NCBI RefSeq assembly: GCF_039535235.1
Contig: NZ_BAAAWU010000001.1
Coordinates: 248,001 to 312,000 of the forward strand
Direction of reading: 5' to 3'
Length of the DNA stretch: 64,000 nt
Origin: Streptomyces roseoviridis
GTDB taxonomy: Bacteria > Actinomycetota > Actinomycetes > Streptomycetales > Streptomycetaceae
Below are positions 49,894 to 58,390 of the stretch, piece by piece. Position 1 is the first letter of the stretch; each line of letters opens with the position of its first letter. A model generated the notes under the pieces. It was not told the origin of the DNA, ran no database searches, and saw only the letters and a program-made list of their open reading frames with translations. The translations under genes were made by a program, and so were the position numbers.

Positions 49894-50220
49894 CCTCCGC
49901 TGTGCCGGCGTCCGGCCTGTTCCCCAGGACGCGCCGAGGCATCGGGGGCCCGAGCCGACTCACCGGTGGGCGCGGGCGGAGACCTGAAGGGAGGCCGACT
50001 CACCGGCGGGCGCGGACGGAGACCCGAAGGGAATCGGTCAGCCACAGGTGGGTCGCGCCGAGGGTGACGGTGGCCGGGCCGCCGATGGCCGGATCGCCGA
50101 TGGCCGGATCGCCGGTGGCCTCGGCGACGAGCCGCCAGTAGCGGCGCATCCGCGGGCCGCGGTCGGCGGCACCCAGGAGAGGAGCCGGCGGCGGAAGCGC
50201 GGTGTGTCGCGTTCCCGGCA
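49894..50220. other. Intergenic, low-complexity GC-rich stretch
   Basis: The stretch contains short direct repeats (for example gccgactcaccggtgggcgcgg near 49957 and again near 49994, and gatggccggatcgcc repeated near 50088-50115). I find no believable gene or ribosome site. Confidence 0.5.
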
Positions 50221-50610
50221 GGCCGAGGCGTGGGCGGTGACGAACGGTCGGGTTCCGGGCCCGGGCGGGGCGGCCGGCCGTACCGCGGGCTCGGCCCGTG
50301 CGACGGCCGCCGCCTTCGGCGGCGCCGACGACCTGGCGGCCGACGCGATCAGCGAGAACCTGGACCTGGTCGCCAACCCGGCCTTCCGGCGGTCAGACCG
50401 TTCTCGGCCGCACTGCGCGGCAGCGGCGAACGGATCGGCCTCCTGCCGCAGTCCGGCGACGGCCGGCTGATCACCCGGACGCCCGAGGGACCACGGCGGG
50501 AACGCGGGCCGGTCGACGCCGACGCGGGGGCCTCGGGGACGGTGACCGACCGCCTGCTCGTGCTCCCCCGCCGCGTACCGCCGCAGGACGACCGGGGAGG
50601 TGCCGGGTGA
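50221..50610 (+). pseudogene. Fragment resembling the C-terminal half of a maleylpyruvate-isomerase-family enzyme
   Basis: A frame ending near 50390 reads AWAVTNGRVPGPGG...FGGADDLAADAISENLDLVANPAF. A second frame continues PFSAALRGSGERIGLLPQSGDGRLITRTPEGPRRERGPVDADAGASGTVTDRLLVLPRRVPP to a stop at 50610. This resembles the C-terminal domain of mycothiol-dependent maleylpyruvate-isomerase (MDMPI) proteins. The N-terminal half with the metal-binding histidines is missing, and one frameshift is present, so it is a decayed fragment. The match is from memory of the family and could be wrong in detail. Confidence 0.45.
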
Positions 50611-50700
50611 CGAGGCGTTGCGCCCCACTGGTTGACGTACACGGCGCTCCAGGGGTGTCGCGCCGGACACCCCGTCGCGCGCCCTTGGCGTCCCGCCCCG

Positions 50701-51519
50701 TCAGTGCAGCGGCGCCCTGAGCTTCCGGTCAGAGTCGGAGGGCGCGGCGAGGCTGCAGGCGACGCTGTCGGTGCCGAGGAGGTAACTGGTGCGGTAGGGG
50801 TACTGCACGAAGGTGGCCCAGCGGGTGCCGAGCGGCTGCTCCGCAGCCTTCGCGCGCAGCGGCGCCCGGCACAGGGCGGCCGCGGCGTCCCGTACGGCAC
50901 GGTCGTCGGCGTAGCTGCCGACGAGGCGGAGCCGCGCGACGAGTTCCGCGTCGTGGGGTGTGTCGCAGGCGCGACGGACGACGGTGCCCGGCGCGTCGCG
51001 GACGATGTCGAAGCAGTGGCCGGCGCGCAGCGTGTCGTAGGGCGTGCGCGGGGCGGCGCTCGCGGACCGGCGGCCGGCGCTCGGGCGGGGCCGGGGGCTC
51101 GCGGTGCCGGGCGGGACGGCGGAGGCGGTCGGAGTGGCGGCGGGCTGCTTGCCGGGGACCCGGTCCGTGCCCGCGGGCGCGGGGCGCTTCGCGCTCGGCT
51201 CGGGCAGCGGAGAGGCGCTCTCGCCCTGGGCGGAGGGCCGCAGGCCCGGCGTACCGCTCGACGCGTCGTCCGGTGTTCCGCTCAGCCTGTCGGCGGCCGC
51301 GTCCTCGGCCCCCGCGCGCCGCGCCTGCGCGTCCGCTCCGGCCGGGCCGGGAGCGGACGGCGTGGCGTGCGGATCGCCGTCGTCCGTGCCGCCGCGCGCG
51401 GCGACGGCCAGGGAGACGATGAGGATCGCGACGAGCGCGGCGAGCGGCAGGACGACGACGCCCGGCCGTCTCGGCGGCCGGGCGTCGCGGGACGGGAATT
51501 CCGTCGACGGGCGGAGCAT
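50701..51519 (-). CDS. Membrane-anchored protein with septum-formation-like C-terminal domain
   Basis: The 272-residue protein has a short cytoplasmic N-terminus, one membrane helix (GVVVLPLAALVAILIVSLAVAA, about 20-42), and a Pro/Ala/Ser-rich extracellular stalk of about 115 residues. Its C-terminal domain has TLRAGHCFDIVRDAPGTVVRRACDTPHDAELVARLRLVG, reminiscent of the septum-formation (PF13845-type) domain with its paired cysteines. Its role is unknown; the domain is often near division or cell-envelope genes, but no such genes are adjacent. Confidence 0.75.
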   Translation of the reverse strand: MLRPSTEFPSRDARPPRRPGVVVLPLAALVAILIVSLAVAARGGTDDGDPHATPSAPGPAGADAQARRAGAEDAAADRLSGTPDDASSGTPGLRPSAQGESASPLPEPSAKRPAPAGTDRVPGKQPAATPTASAVPPGTASPRPRPSAGRRSASAAPRTPYDTLRAGHCFDIVRDAPGTVVRRACDTPHDAELVARLRLVGSYADDRAVRDAAAALCRAPLRAKAAEQPLGTRWATFVQYPYRTSYLLGTDSVACSLAAPSDSDRKLRAPLH

Positions 51520-51639
51520 GGGAATCAGGGTCGCCCGCGCTCGCCCGTGTGGCGAGCGATACCGGCCGGTTGGGCCCCGCTCGTACAGAACCGTGACGAA
51601 ACCGCGGCTCGCGCGAGATCCTCGGCCGGCCGCACGGCT

Positions 51640-52494
51640 CTACAGACCCAGCTGACGCTCGGCGGCGTCGACGGTCTGGGCGAGGAGGACGGCGATGGTC
51701 ATGGGGCCGACGCCGCCGGGCACGGGGGTGATGAGGGAGGCGCGCTCGGCGGCGCCGTCGAAGTCGACGTCGCCGACGTTGCCCGGGTTGTAGCCGGCGT
51801 CGATGACGACGGCGCCGGGCTTGATGTCCTCGCCCTTGATGAAGCGGGGCTTGCCGACGGCCGCGACCAGGACGTCGGCCTCGCGGACGGCGGCGGACAG
51901 GTCGGTGGTGCGGGAGTGGCAGTAGGTGACGGTCGCGTCGCGGCCCAGGAGCAGCAGGCCGGCCGGCTTGCCGAGGATGGCGCTGCGGCCGACGACCACG
52001 GCCCGCTTGCCGCTGAGCTCGACGTCGTACGCGTCGAGCAGGCGCATGATGCCGCCGGGGGTGCAGGAGACGAAGCCCGGCAGGCCGAAGCCCATGGCGG
52101 CGAAGGACGCCATGGTGACGCCGTCGACGTCCTTCTCGGGGGCGATGGCCTCGAAGGCGGCGCGCTCGTCGATGTGCGGACCGACCGGGTGCTGGAGCAG
52201 GATGCCGTGGACCTCGGGGTCCTCGGAGAGGGCGGTGATCGCCGCGACGAGCTCCTCGGTGGTGGTCTCGGCGGGAAGTTCGACGTGCCGGGAGCGGATG
52301 CCGGCCTGCGCGCAGCGGTTCTGCTTCATCTTCACGTACGTGACGGAGGCCGGGTCGGCGCCGACGAGGACGGTCGCGAGGCACGGGGTGGTGCCGGTGC
52401 GGCGGGTGATCTCGGCGGCGCGCGCGGCGGTCTCCTCGACCGTGCGACGGGCGAGCGCGGTGCCGTCCATGAGGCGGGCGGTGCTGGTGGACAT
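51640..52494 (-). CDS. folD: Methylenetetrahydrofolate dehydrogenase/cyclohydrolase
   Basis: The 284-residue bifunctional enzyme interconverts 5,10-methylene-, 5,10-methenyl- and 10-formyl-tetrahydrofolate, supplying one-carbon units for purines. The active-site segment is SVTYVKMKQNRCAQAGI (YxxxK), followed by GILLQHPVGPHID, KDVDGVT, CTPGGIMRLL and the NADP loop VVVGRSAILGKPAGLLLL. It ends with VPGGVGPMTIAVLL. Control by the ZTP riboswitch directly upstream links its synthesis to a shortage of 10-formyl-THF. It has a good aggag site at 52501-52505. Confidence 0.97.
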   Translation of the reverse strand: MSTSTARLMDGTALARRTVEETAARAAEITRRTGTTPCLATVLVGADPASVTYVKMKQNRCAQAGIRSRHVELPAETTTEELVAAITALSEDPEVHGILLQHPVGPHIDERAAFEAIAPEKDVDGVTMASFAAMGFGLPGFVSCTPGGIMRLLDAYDVELSGKRAVVVGRSAILGKPAGLLLLGRDATVTYCHSRTTDLSAAVREADVLVAAVGKPRFIKGEDIKPGAVVIDAGYNPGNVGDVDFDGAAERASLITPVPGGVGPMTIAVLLAQTVDAAERQLGL

Positions 52495-52502
52495 GGGCCA
52501 CT

Positions 52503-52536
52503 CCTGGGCGTCGTCGAGAACGGTGGATCGCCCAGG
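52503..52536 (-). promoter_or_regulatory. folD ribosome-site sequestering stem (expression platform)
   Basis: The 8-nt segments at 52503-52510 and 52529-52536 are exact inverted repeats. One contains the start of the folD AGGAG site and the other is the 3' edge of the ZTP aptamer (CCTGGGCG), so the two structures compete. Confidence 0.7.
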
Positions 52537-52622
52537 CGCACGGCTTCGACACGGCCGCGGGATACGTGCGTCCGCCGGGCCGCTCCCCGGTGGTGATCCA
52601 CCTCAAGCGCCAGTCACGGCCC
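52527..52622 (-). promoter_or_regulatory. ZTP (pfl) riboswitch
   Basis: Read on the minus strand, the sequence shows the consensus parts of the ZTP aptamer in order: ccgtgactggcg, then ggtggatcaccaccggggagc, and finally ccgtgcgcctgggc. It lies directly before folD, a common target. ZTP or ZMP accumulates when 10-formyl-THF is short, and binding should turn folD on. Confidence 0.9.
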
Positions 52623-52836
52623 GGGCCCCACTCTACGTGACGGTGGCGGACGGGTACGGGTCGGGGCGCGTGCGCGGTCTTCTGCGGTCGTGGTGCCGAG
52701 CGCGGGCCCGTCGCCTCACGGGCGCGTCCTCGGCCCTGCCGCCCGCGGCGCACCGCGCCTTGCGACGCTCCGCGCGCTGCCGCCCGCCGGGCACGCGCCC
52801 GCCCGGCCGGGGACGTGCCGCCGCGCGCCGCCCGGG

Positions 52837-53292
52837 TCACCGGTCCAGGAAGCAGCTCATGAGGCGGGCGGCCGTCACCGTGCCGACGAGACGGACCCCG
52901 TCGCCGTCGCGTTCGATCACCGCCACCAGAGGGCTGTGAGTGCGGGCCATCAGGGCCGCGACCTCGACCGCCGTCGCGTCGGGGCCCACGTACGGCGGCG
53001 GGAAGAGACGGCGGGGCAGCCATTCGGCGACCGTGCGCCCGGCGAGCCGGTCGGCGATCTCGGCATCGACCGCTTCGGCGGCTGCGGAGGCCAGCAGCGG
53101 ATCGTTGATCACATACTCGGGGAGCGTCTGCCGGAGGACCTGCGAGCCGGGCACGATCGCGTGCGGCTGCCCGTCCGAGTCCAGCACGAGAAGGGCCGGC
53201 AGTGAACTCCGGGCCAGCAGACGGGCCGCGTCCATCGCGTCGTCGTCGGTCGTGACGAAGGGATACGACTCGGCCAGGTCGCGGGCTCGCAC
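52837..53292 (-). CDS. CBS-pair domain protein
   Basis: The 151-residue protein is a stand-alone CBS pair. The first motif is RARDLAESYPFVTTDDDAMDAARLLARSSLPALLVLDSDGQPHAIVPGSQVLR, and the second is VGPDATAVEVAALMARTHSPLVAVIERDGDGVRLVGTVTAARLMSCFLDR. Such pairs bind adenosine nucleotides and sense energy state. The GTG start has GAGGAGG upstream. No partner enzyme is in the operon. Confidence 0.9.
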   Translation of the reverse strand: MRARDLAESYPFVTTDDDAMDAARLLARSSLPALLVLDSDGQPHAIVPGSQVLRQTLPEYVINDPLLASAAAEAVDAEIADRLAGRTVAEWLPRRLFPPPYVGPDATAVEVAALMARTHSPLVAVIERDGDGVRLVGTVTAARLMSCFLDR

Positions 53293-53511
53293 GGCGCCTC
53301 CTCATTCGCTGTGCCGCCGGCGCGGGCGAGGACCGCGGACACGGGGCCTCGGCACCACGACGACAGCGCACACGTCACACTTCTCGTTCCCCCTCCCACT
53401 CTAGGCTCCGCGCGTTCTCCGCCGTCGCACCACGGGCCGCCCGGGTCACCCCCGCGAGCCTCGGTCGACGCGGTCGAGTACGCGGGGGTCGGCCGTGGTC
53501 CGGATCCACCG

Positions 53512-53898
53512 TCACGCCCCTCGGGCGGACCGCTCCTCCCGGGCCCGTTGGGCGGCGAGCCGCACCGCCTGCACGGCGCCCTCGGGATCCGCGGTGGAAA
53601 CGGAGAGGCGGGCGAACCGGCGGCCCGGAAAGAGATCCACGACGGCCACCGGTCCGGGCCCGCGCACGGCGACGACATCCATGCCGCCCGCGTGCCGCCA
53701 CGTACCCGTGCAGAAGCGTTCCGGCCGCCATTTTCCTCGCTCACCGGTTCCCCGCATGGCTCGCCACCAGTCCGGCTCGACCCACGCCTCTCGCACGTCC
53801 GTCAGGGGAACGCGAATCCCTTTTCGACGAGCGAGCAGCGCCTCACGCCATGACAGGCGCACGACCACGTCGTCGTTCTGAACCAGCAGGCGCGCCAC
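53512..53898 (-). CDS. Uncharacterised small PH-like protein
   Basis: The 128-residue protein begins VARLLVQNDDVVVRLSWREALLARRKGIRVPLTDVREAWVEPDWWRAMRG. It continues with WRPERFCTGTWRHAGGMDVVAVRGPGPVAVVDLFPGRRFARLSVSTADPEGAVQAVRLAAQRA. The beta-strand pattern with one C-terminal helix resembles bacterial PH-like domains. The GTG at 53898 is favoured because ggagggttgcggtc gives an 8-nt spacing. Similar proteins are common in Streptomyces with no known role. Confidence 0.8.
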   Translation of the reverse strand: MARLLVQNDDVVVRLSWREALLARRKGIRVPLTDVREAWVEPDWWRAMRGTGERGKWRPERFCTGTWRHAGGMDVVAVRGPGPVAVVDLFPGRRFARLSVSTADPEGAVQAVRLAAQRAREERSARGA

Positions 53899-54011
53899 GA
53901 CCGCAACCCTCCTTCCACGAATGGAGACCTCATACGCACACCCGTGCCGGACGAACTCCTGCCGGATTTCCCTGTCGAGACGGGGACCGACGTCGCCGCA
54001 TGGGAAAGCGG

Positions 54012-54407
54012 TCAGTCGGCCGCCGCCACCGCGGCGTGTTCGGCGGGTGGCCCCGGCTGCCTCGGCTGGCCGTGGGCGGTGGCGCCGAGCAGCGGAGCGC
54101 CGTGCCGCTCGGGGCGGTGGCCGGGGGCGTCGAGGACGCTCTCGCGCGGCGTCTCGGCAGGTCCGGGGGCCGTCGGAATGCTGCGGCGGGCAAGGATGCG
54201 GCCCACCCATCGGCGACCGCAGACGGGGCACGGCACGGCACCGGCGGGGGTGTACGGCGAGGGCACGGACGCACCGTCGCGGGAGAAGTACTCCCAGTCG
54301 CTGCCCTGATCGTCCCGGTACTGCTGGACGTCGTAGTCGACGCTCCACTCGTGCCAGCAGCGCCCGCAGGCGAAATGCACGCGCTCAAGTGCGAGTTCGG
54401 TGATCAT
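54012..54407 (-). CDS. Small double-zinc-knuckle protein
   Basis: The 131-residue protein has two CxxC pairs, FACGRCWHEW (about residues 13-22) and VPCPVCGRRWVGRI (about 59-72), spaced as in zinc ribbons. An acidic aromatic segment (DYDVQQYRDDQGSDWEYF) lies between them. The C-terminal half is Pro/Ala/Gly-rich and probably disordered. It starts at an ATG with aaagaggtgagagg upstream. It could bind nucleic acid; its role is unknown. Confidence 0.75.
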   Translation of the reverse strand: MITELALERVHFACGRCWHEWSVDYDVQQYRDDQGSDWEYFSRDGASVPSPYTPAGAVPCPVCGRRWVGRILARRSIPTAPGPAETPRESVLDAPGHRPERHGAPLLGATAHGQPRQPGPPAEHAAVAAAD

Positions 54408-54518
54408 GCCTCTCACCTCTTTCCTCTGCACGGTCCGTCGCCTGGTCTCCCTTTTCTTCTTTCCTGGAATCAATGACACAGACACCGCACGGGGTGCGTT
54501 TATGCCTCGATTCCCACG

Positions 54519-54923
54519 CTAGCGGGAACGGGCCTGTCGTGTCCGTGAGCGGTTTTCCTTGCGGATCGTCTCCAGCAGTTCGGCCCTGCTCATCCGTGAC
54601 CGCCCGCCGATGTCCAGCCGCCGGGCCAATGCGTACAGGTGGTGCTTGGTCGCGTTCTCGTCGACGCCCTCGCCGCTGCGGGCGGGCTTGCCCCGCGGAG
54701 TCGCGGCCCTGGGGTCGGAGGGGCCCTTACGGCCGTGTTCCTTGCGTTCCCAGTGGTCGGCGACCTTCTCGTACTTGTGCTTGAGGGCGCTGTAGGCGAC
54801 CCGGTGGGCCCGCTCGCCCTCCCCGTACTGCTCGACAGCCGAGTCATGGGCCTTGATCCACGTCCGCTGTGCGTCCTCAGGGGAACGTTCCAGCGTGGAA
54901 GGCAGCTCCTCACGTCCTGGCAT
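54519..54923 (-). CDS. ChaB-family protein with C-terminal Rho-N/SAP-like motif
   Basis: The 134-residue protein has a ChaB domain (ELPSTLERSPEDAQRTWIKAHDSAVEQYGEGERAHRVAYSALKHKYEKVADHWER, about 5-62). A short charged linker leads to a helical extension KHHLYALARRLDIGGRSRMSRAELLETIRKENR, which resembles the Rho N-terminal/SAP nucleic-acid-binding motif. ChaB is a cation-transport regulator in E. coli, but such fusions in actinobacteria are uncharacterised. The ATG lies 33 bp into the transcript with no strong ribosome site. Confidence 0.88.
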   Translation of the reverse strand: MPGREELPSTLERSPEDAQRTWIKAHDSAVEQYGEGERAHRVAYSALKHKYEKVADHWERKEHGRKGPSDPRAATPRGKPARSGEGVDENATKHHLYALARRLDIGGRSRMSRAELLETIRKENRSRTRQARSR

Positions 54924-55317
54924 GGCGCCCTCCGGTGGTACGAGGTGTGTGCCGACGCGGTTCGGCCGACCGCACACCGCTGCTTGTCCCGATCCTTCCG
55001 CGTGGCCGCGTATGCCCGGACGGCTCCAGGTCAAACGGTCCAGGCCTTGGACGGTACCGGGGGCGGGGGCTTCCTCCCTTCACCGCGACGCCCGGCCCGC
55101 CGGCCCGCCCGCGGCTCACCCGGCGCACCGGTTTCGGCCATTCCCGGGTGCTGCCGACACCCCTCGGGGCGGGGGTCGATGCATACGGCACGAACACGCA
55201 TTCGCCTGTTCGCGGGGTTATGAGTGCGTCCGAAACACATGTGTTCGACAGGCCGGGCGGCGTCGTTGAGCCGCATGACACCCCGAACTGCCGCTCCTCA
55301 GCCCCCGAGGTACCGAC
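54924..55317. other. Divergent intergenic region of about 390 bp
   Basis: No gene is evident. The region contains the 12-bp palindrome at 55234-55245 and an AT-richer stretch before the triple-Nudix gene, where its promoter is likely. Confidence 0.5.
55234..55245. promoter_or_regulatory. 12-bp palindrome upstream of the triple-Nudix gene
   Basis: The palindrome aacacatgtgtt is perfect and AT-rich against its surroundings. It lies 73 bp before the Nudix start and may be a repressor or activator site. Confidence 0.5.
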
Positions 55318-56769
55318 ATGCCGCCCTCCGTCCCCCACCTCCGCAGCCTGGTCACCGCCTACCTGGACCGGCACCCCGACGAACGCGACGCCCTGGCAGG
55401 GCTGCTGGCCGCCCTGGACGCCGGAGGTGACCCGACCGACCGCTCCGCTCTGCCCGGCCACGTCACCTGCGGCGCGGTGGTGATCGACCGGAACCGCAGG
55501 GTCCTGCACATCCGCCACCGGGCGAGCGGAGGACTGCTGCTCACCCCCGGCGGACACGTCGAGGCCACCGACGACACCCTGCGGGCCGCCGCCCTGCGCG
55601 AAGTCGAGGAGGAGACGGGGCTGCCGGCCTCCGCCCTCGTCGCGCCGCCCGGATTCCGGAGCGGGCCCATCGACGTCGACATCCACGATGTCGGCCCCAA
55701 CCCGTCGAAGGGCGAACCGGCGCACCGGCACTACGACTTCCGCTTCGCCTTCTACCTCGCCGACGATGCTCCCGAACCGGTCCCGAACGCCGAGGAGACA
55801 CAGGGCGCGGCATGGCTGCCGTTCGACGAGGTGCCCTCCCCGGCGCTGCGCGGCAAGCTCGACGCCTCCGCCCTGGACGGGGTGATCGTTCCGTGGAACG
55901 CCTCCGTGATCGTCCACGACGGCCGCGGCCGGTACCTGCTGCACCTGCGGGACGCCAACAAGCCGTGGATCTGGGAGCCGGGGTGCTGGTCGCTGCTCGG
56001 TGGCGGCCGGGAGCCGCAGGACCGCACCCTGGAGGACACGGCCCGCCGGGAACTGCGCGAGGAGGCCGGCCTGACCGTCGCCGGCCTGGAGCCGTACGCG
56101 GTCGAGCACGTCACCGGCACCGACGGCACCCGCGTGCCGGTCCAGCTCTTCACCGGCCGCTGGAACGGCGACCCGGACCGGCTGCCGCTCACCGAGGGCG
56201 TGATGCTCGCCTGGGTACGGCCGGAGAAGTTCCCGTACATGACGATGCCGCGCTCCACGCGGACGCTGCTGGAGCGCCACGCCGCCGAACACGCGGCGCC
56301 GGGGACCGCGTCGGCGCGGACGCCGTCCGGGGCGGTCGCGCACCTGGTCGGCGTTCACCTCTACCTGGAGCGGGAGGGCCGGGTCCTCCTGGGTCTGCGG
56401 CACCCGGATTCGGCGTACGCCGGCGGGGCCTGGCACGTCCTGGCGGGCCATTGCGAGGCGGAATCCGCTGCCGCGTGCCTCGTGAGGGAGGCGTACGAGG
56501 AGGCGGGGCTGGTGATCGACCCTGCCGGCGTCGAGTTCGTCCACACCGTGCACATGGCCGATCGTCGTGGCGGTCCGCCCCGCGTCCAGCTCTTCTTCCG
56601 GGCCCGCCGGTGGGAGGGGACGCCGGAGCTGCGGGAGCCGGACAGGTGCGTGACCTGGCGGTGGTGGGACGCCAAGGACCTGCCCGAGCCCGTCGTCCCG
56701 TACACCCGTGCGGCGGTCGAGGGAATCCGGGCGGGGCGGGCGTACACGGAGATGGGGTGGCCGCGATGA
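55318..56769 (+). CDS. Protein with three tandem Nudix hydrolase domains
   Basis: The 483-residue product contains three Nudix domains, each hydrolysing nucleoside-diphosphate-linked compounds in known families. Domain 1 (about 45-185) has GGHVEATDDTLRAAALREVEEETGL. Domain 2 (about 188-330) has GGGREPQDRTLEDTARRELREEAGL. Domain 3 (about 338-483) has AGHCEAESAAACLVREAYEEAGL, one residue shorter than canonical before the second Glu. All keep the REx(x)EE core, so all may bind metal. The ATG at 55318 follows gaggtaccgac. Substrates are unknown. Single-domain versions of each are frequent in Streptomyces, so this looks like a recent fusion. Confidence 0.92.
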   Translation: MPPSVPHLRSLVTAYLDRHPDERDALAGLLAALDAGGDPTDRSALPGHVTCGAVVIDRNRRVLHIRHRASGGLLLTPGGHVEATDDTLRAAALREVEEETGLPASALVAPPGFRSGPIDVDIHDVGPNPSKGEPAHRHYDFRFAFYLADDAPEPVPNAEETQGAAWLPFDEVPSPALRGKLDASALDGVIVPWNASVIVHDGRGRYLLHLRDANKPWIWEPGCWSLLGGGREPQDRTLEDTARRELREEAGLTVAGLEPYAVEHVTGTDGTRVPVQLFTGRWNGDPDRLPLTEGVMLAWVRPEKFPYMTMPRSTRTLLERHAAEHAAPGTASARTPSGAVAHLVGVHLYLEREGRVLLGLRHPDSAYAGGAWHVLAGHCEAESAAACLVREAYEEAGLVIDPAGVEFVHTVHMADRRGGPPRVQLFFRARRWEGTPELREPDRCVTWRWWDAKDLPEPVVPYTRAAVEGIRAGRAYTEMGWPR

Positions 56770-57054
56770 CCGGATACGGCGGACCGGGCGCCGCCCGCTC
56801 CGTCCGCTCCCCCGGTGCACGGGACCGGCTCCGGCGCGACCTGGTCGAACGCCGGCCTCTCGGCGAGCTCCCGGCCGCACCTCCGCGGAACCCGGACCTC
56901 GGTCGCGGCAACGGCGCGACGGCCCTCCGCCCCGCTCTTCTTCGACGGGCAGCGGTTCGACGTCGTCCGCCGCCGCGCGGCACACCTGGCGGGCCCCCGA
57001 GCCGGTACGGGTAGGGTCACCGCGACGGGAGGATCAGTGCGGAGGGGGTCAGGC

Positions 57055-58071
57055 GTGAAGCGGCCGACGATCGCGGACATCGCACGCCGCGCCGGAGTGT
57101 CCAAGGTGGCCGTGTCCTACGCCCTGAACGACCAGCCCGGGGTGTCCGACACGACCCGCGCCGCCATCAAGGCGATCGCGGAGGAGCTCGGCTGGCGCCC
57201 CAACAGCGCCGCACGGGCGCTCAGCGGTGCCCGCGCGCAGGCGGTCGGTCTCGTCGTACGGCGGCCCGCGTCCACCCTCGGCACCGAGCCCTTCTTCATG
57301 GAGTTCATCAGCGGAATAGAGAGCGTCCTGTCCGACCGCGCGTACGCCCTCATGCTGCAGATGGTCGACAGCGAGGAGCGCGAGACGGAGATCTACCGGC
57401 GCTGGTGGGGTGAGCGGCGGGTGGACGGCGTGTTCCTGGTCGACCTGCACACCGACGACCCGCGCGTGCCGGCGGTCGAGGCCCTGGGCCTTCCCGCCGT
57501 GGTGATCGGGCCCCCGCACACGGCGGGCTCGCTGCCCGCCGTCTGGTCGGACGACGCGCAGAGCGTCCACGAGGCGGTGCGCTACCTGGCGGCGATCGGT
57601 CACCGGCGCATCGCGCGGGTGGCCGGTCCGGAGGATCTGGCGCACACCGCCGTCCGGGACGCCGCCCTGCGCGAGGGCTGCGCGGAGTCGGGCCTGCCCG
57701 AGCCCGAGATCGTCCACACCGACTACACCGGGGACGAAGGGGCCCGCGCCGCCCGCCGCTTGCTCATCGCCGCCGAGCGCCCGACCGCGATGATCTTCGA
57801 CAACGACATCATGGCGGTGGCCGCGCTGTCCGTGGCCCAGGAGCTCGGTCTGTCGATCCCGCGCGACCTGTCGGTCGTGGCCTGGGACGAGTCACCGCTC
57901 ACCCAGGTCGTCCGGCCCGCGCTGTCCGCGCTCGCCCGCGACATCCCGGCGTACGGAGCGGCCGCGGCGCGGGCCCTGCTCGCCCTCGTCGCGAACGAGG
58001 AGGTCGGGCATGTCCGGAACAACTACGCCCGGTTCGTACCGCGGGGCAGTACCGCCGCGGCGTCGGCCTGA
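57055..58071 (+). CDS. LacI-family transcriptional regulator
   Basis: The 338-residue regulator has a LacI helix-turn-helix ([29 protein letters not shown], residues about 3-31, with the hinge [24 protein letters not shown]) and a sugar-binding-protein-like effector domain. It also has [32 protein letters not shown], a segment shared with sugar-responsive LacI members. It starts at a GTG with ggaggggg 7 nt upstream. The nearest carbohydrate genes in the same window are a CE7 esterase and a GH5 mannanase 1.5-5.3 kb away, and a LacI-type palindrome lies upstream of the latter. Confidence 0.93.
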   Translation: MKRPTIADIARRAGVSKVAVSYALNDQPGVSDTTRAAIKAIAEELGWRPNSAARALSGARAQAVGLVVRRPASTLGTEPFFMEFISGIESVLSDRAYALMLQMVDSEERETEIYRRWWGERRVDGVFLVDLHTDDPRVPAVEALGLPAVVIGPPHTAGSLPAVWSDDAQSVHEAVRYLAAIGHRRIARVAGPEDLAHTAVRDAALREGCAESGLPEPEIVHTDYTGDEGARAARRLLIAAERPTAMIFDNDIMAVAALSVAQELGLSIPRDLSVVAWDESPLTQVVRPALSALARDIPAYGAAAARALLALVANEEVGHVRNNYARFVPRGSTAAASA

Positions 58072-58390
58072 GCGGTCGTCCCGGCCGGGCGTCCCTCCTG
58101 CCCCCGTCTCCTGTGTGGTAGGCCGTGTCCGCCACACCTCCGCCGCGAACACCCACGACGGCCTCGGGCTCGAACGCCTGGTACGCGGCACACCGCCCAT
58201 CCGCTCACGCACAGGCGCCCGGCGGCGCCGGCCCGCCGGGCTCCATGCCGACGAGGGCGACGACTACCGAGTTCCCCCGTGCGCAGGGAGGGCTGCCCCC
58301 AGGACCGACCGACCTGTTGCCCGGATGGTCTGCCTGACCCGGCACGACGAGGCTGAATGCACGGATCCACCAAGCAAAAGGGAACCATCT
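58072..58390. other. Intergenic region of about 320 bp before the protease
   Basis: I see no gene, strong terminator or riboswitch. The last 15 bases hold the aaaaggga ribosome site of the protease gene. Confidence 0.5.

Noticed and set aside
56766..57014. Short ORF starting by ATGA overlap with the triple-Nudix stop
   Set aside because: The start looks coupled, but the product is Arg/Pro-rich with no fold-like pattern, so I did not call it a gene.
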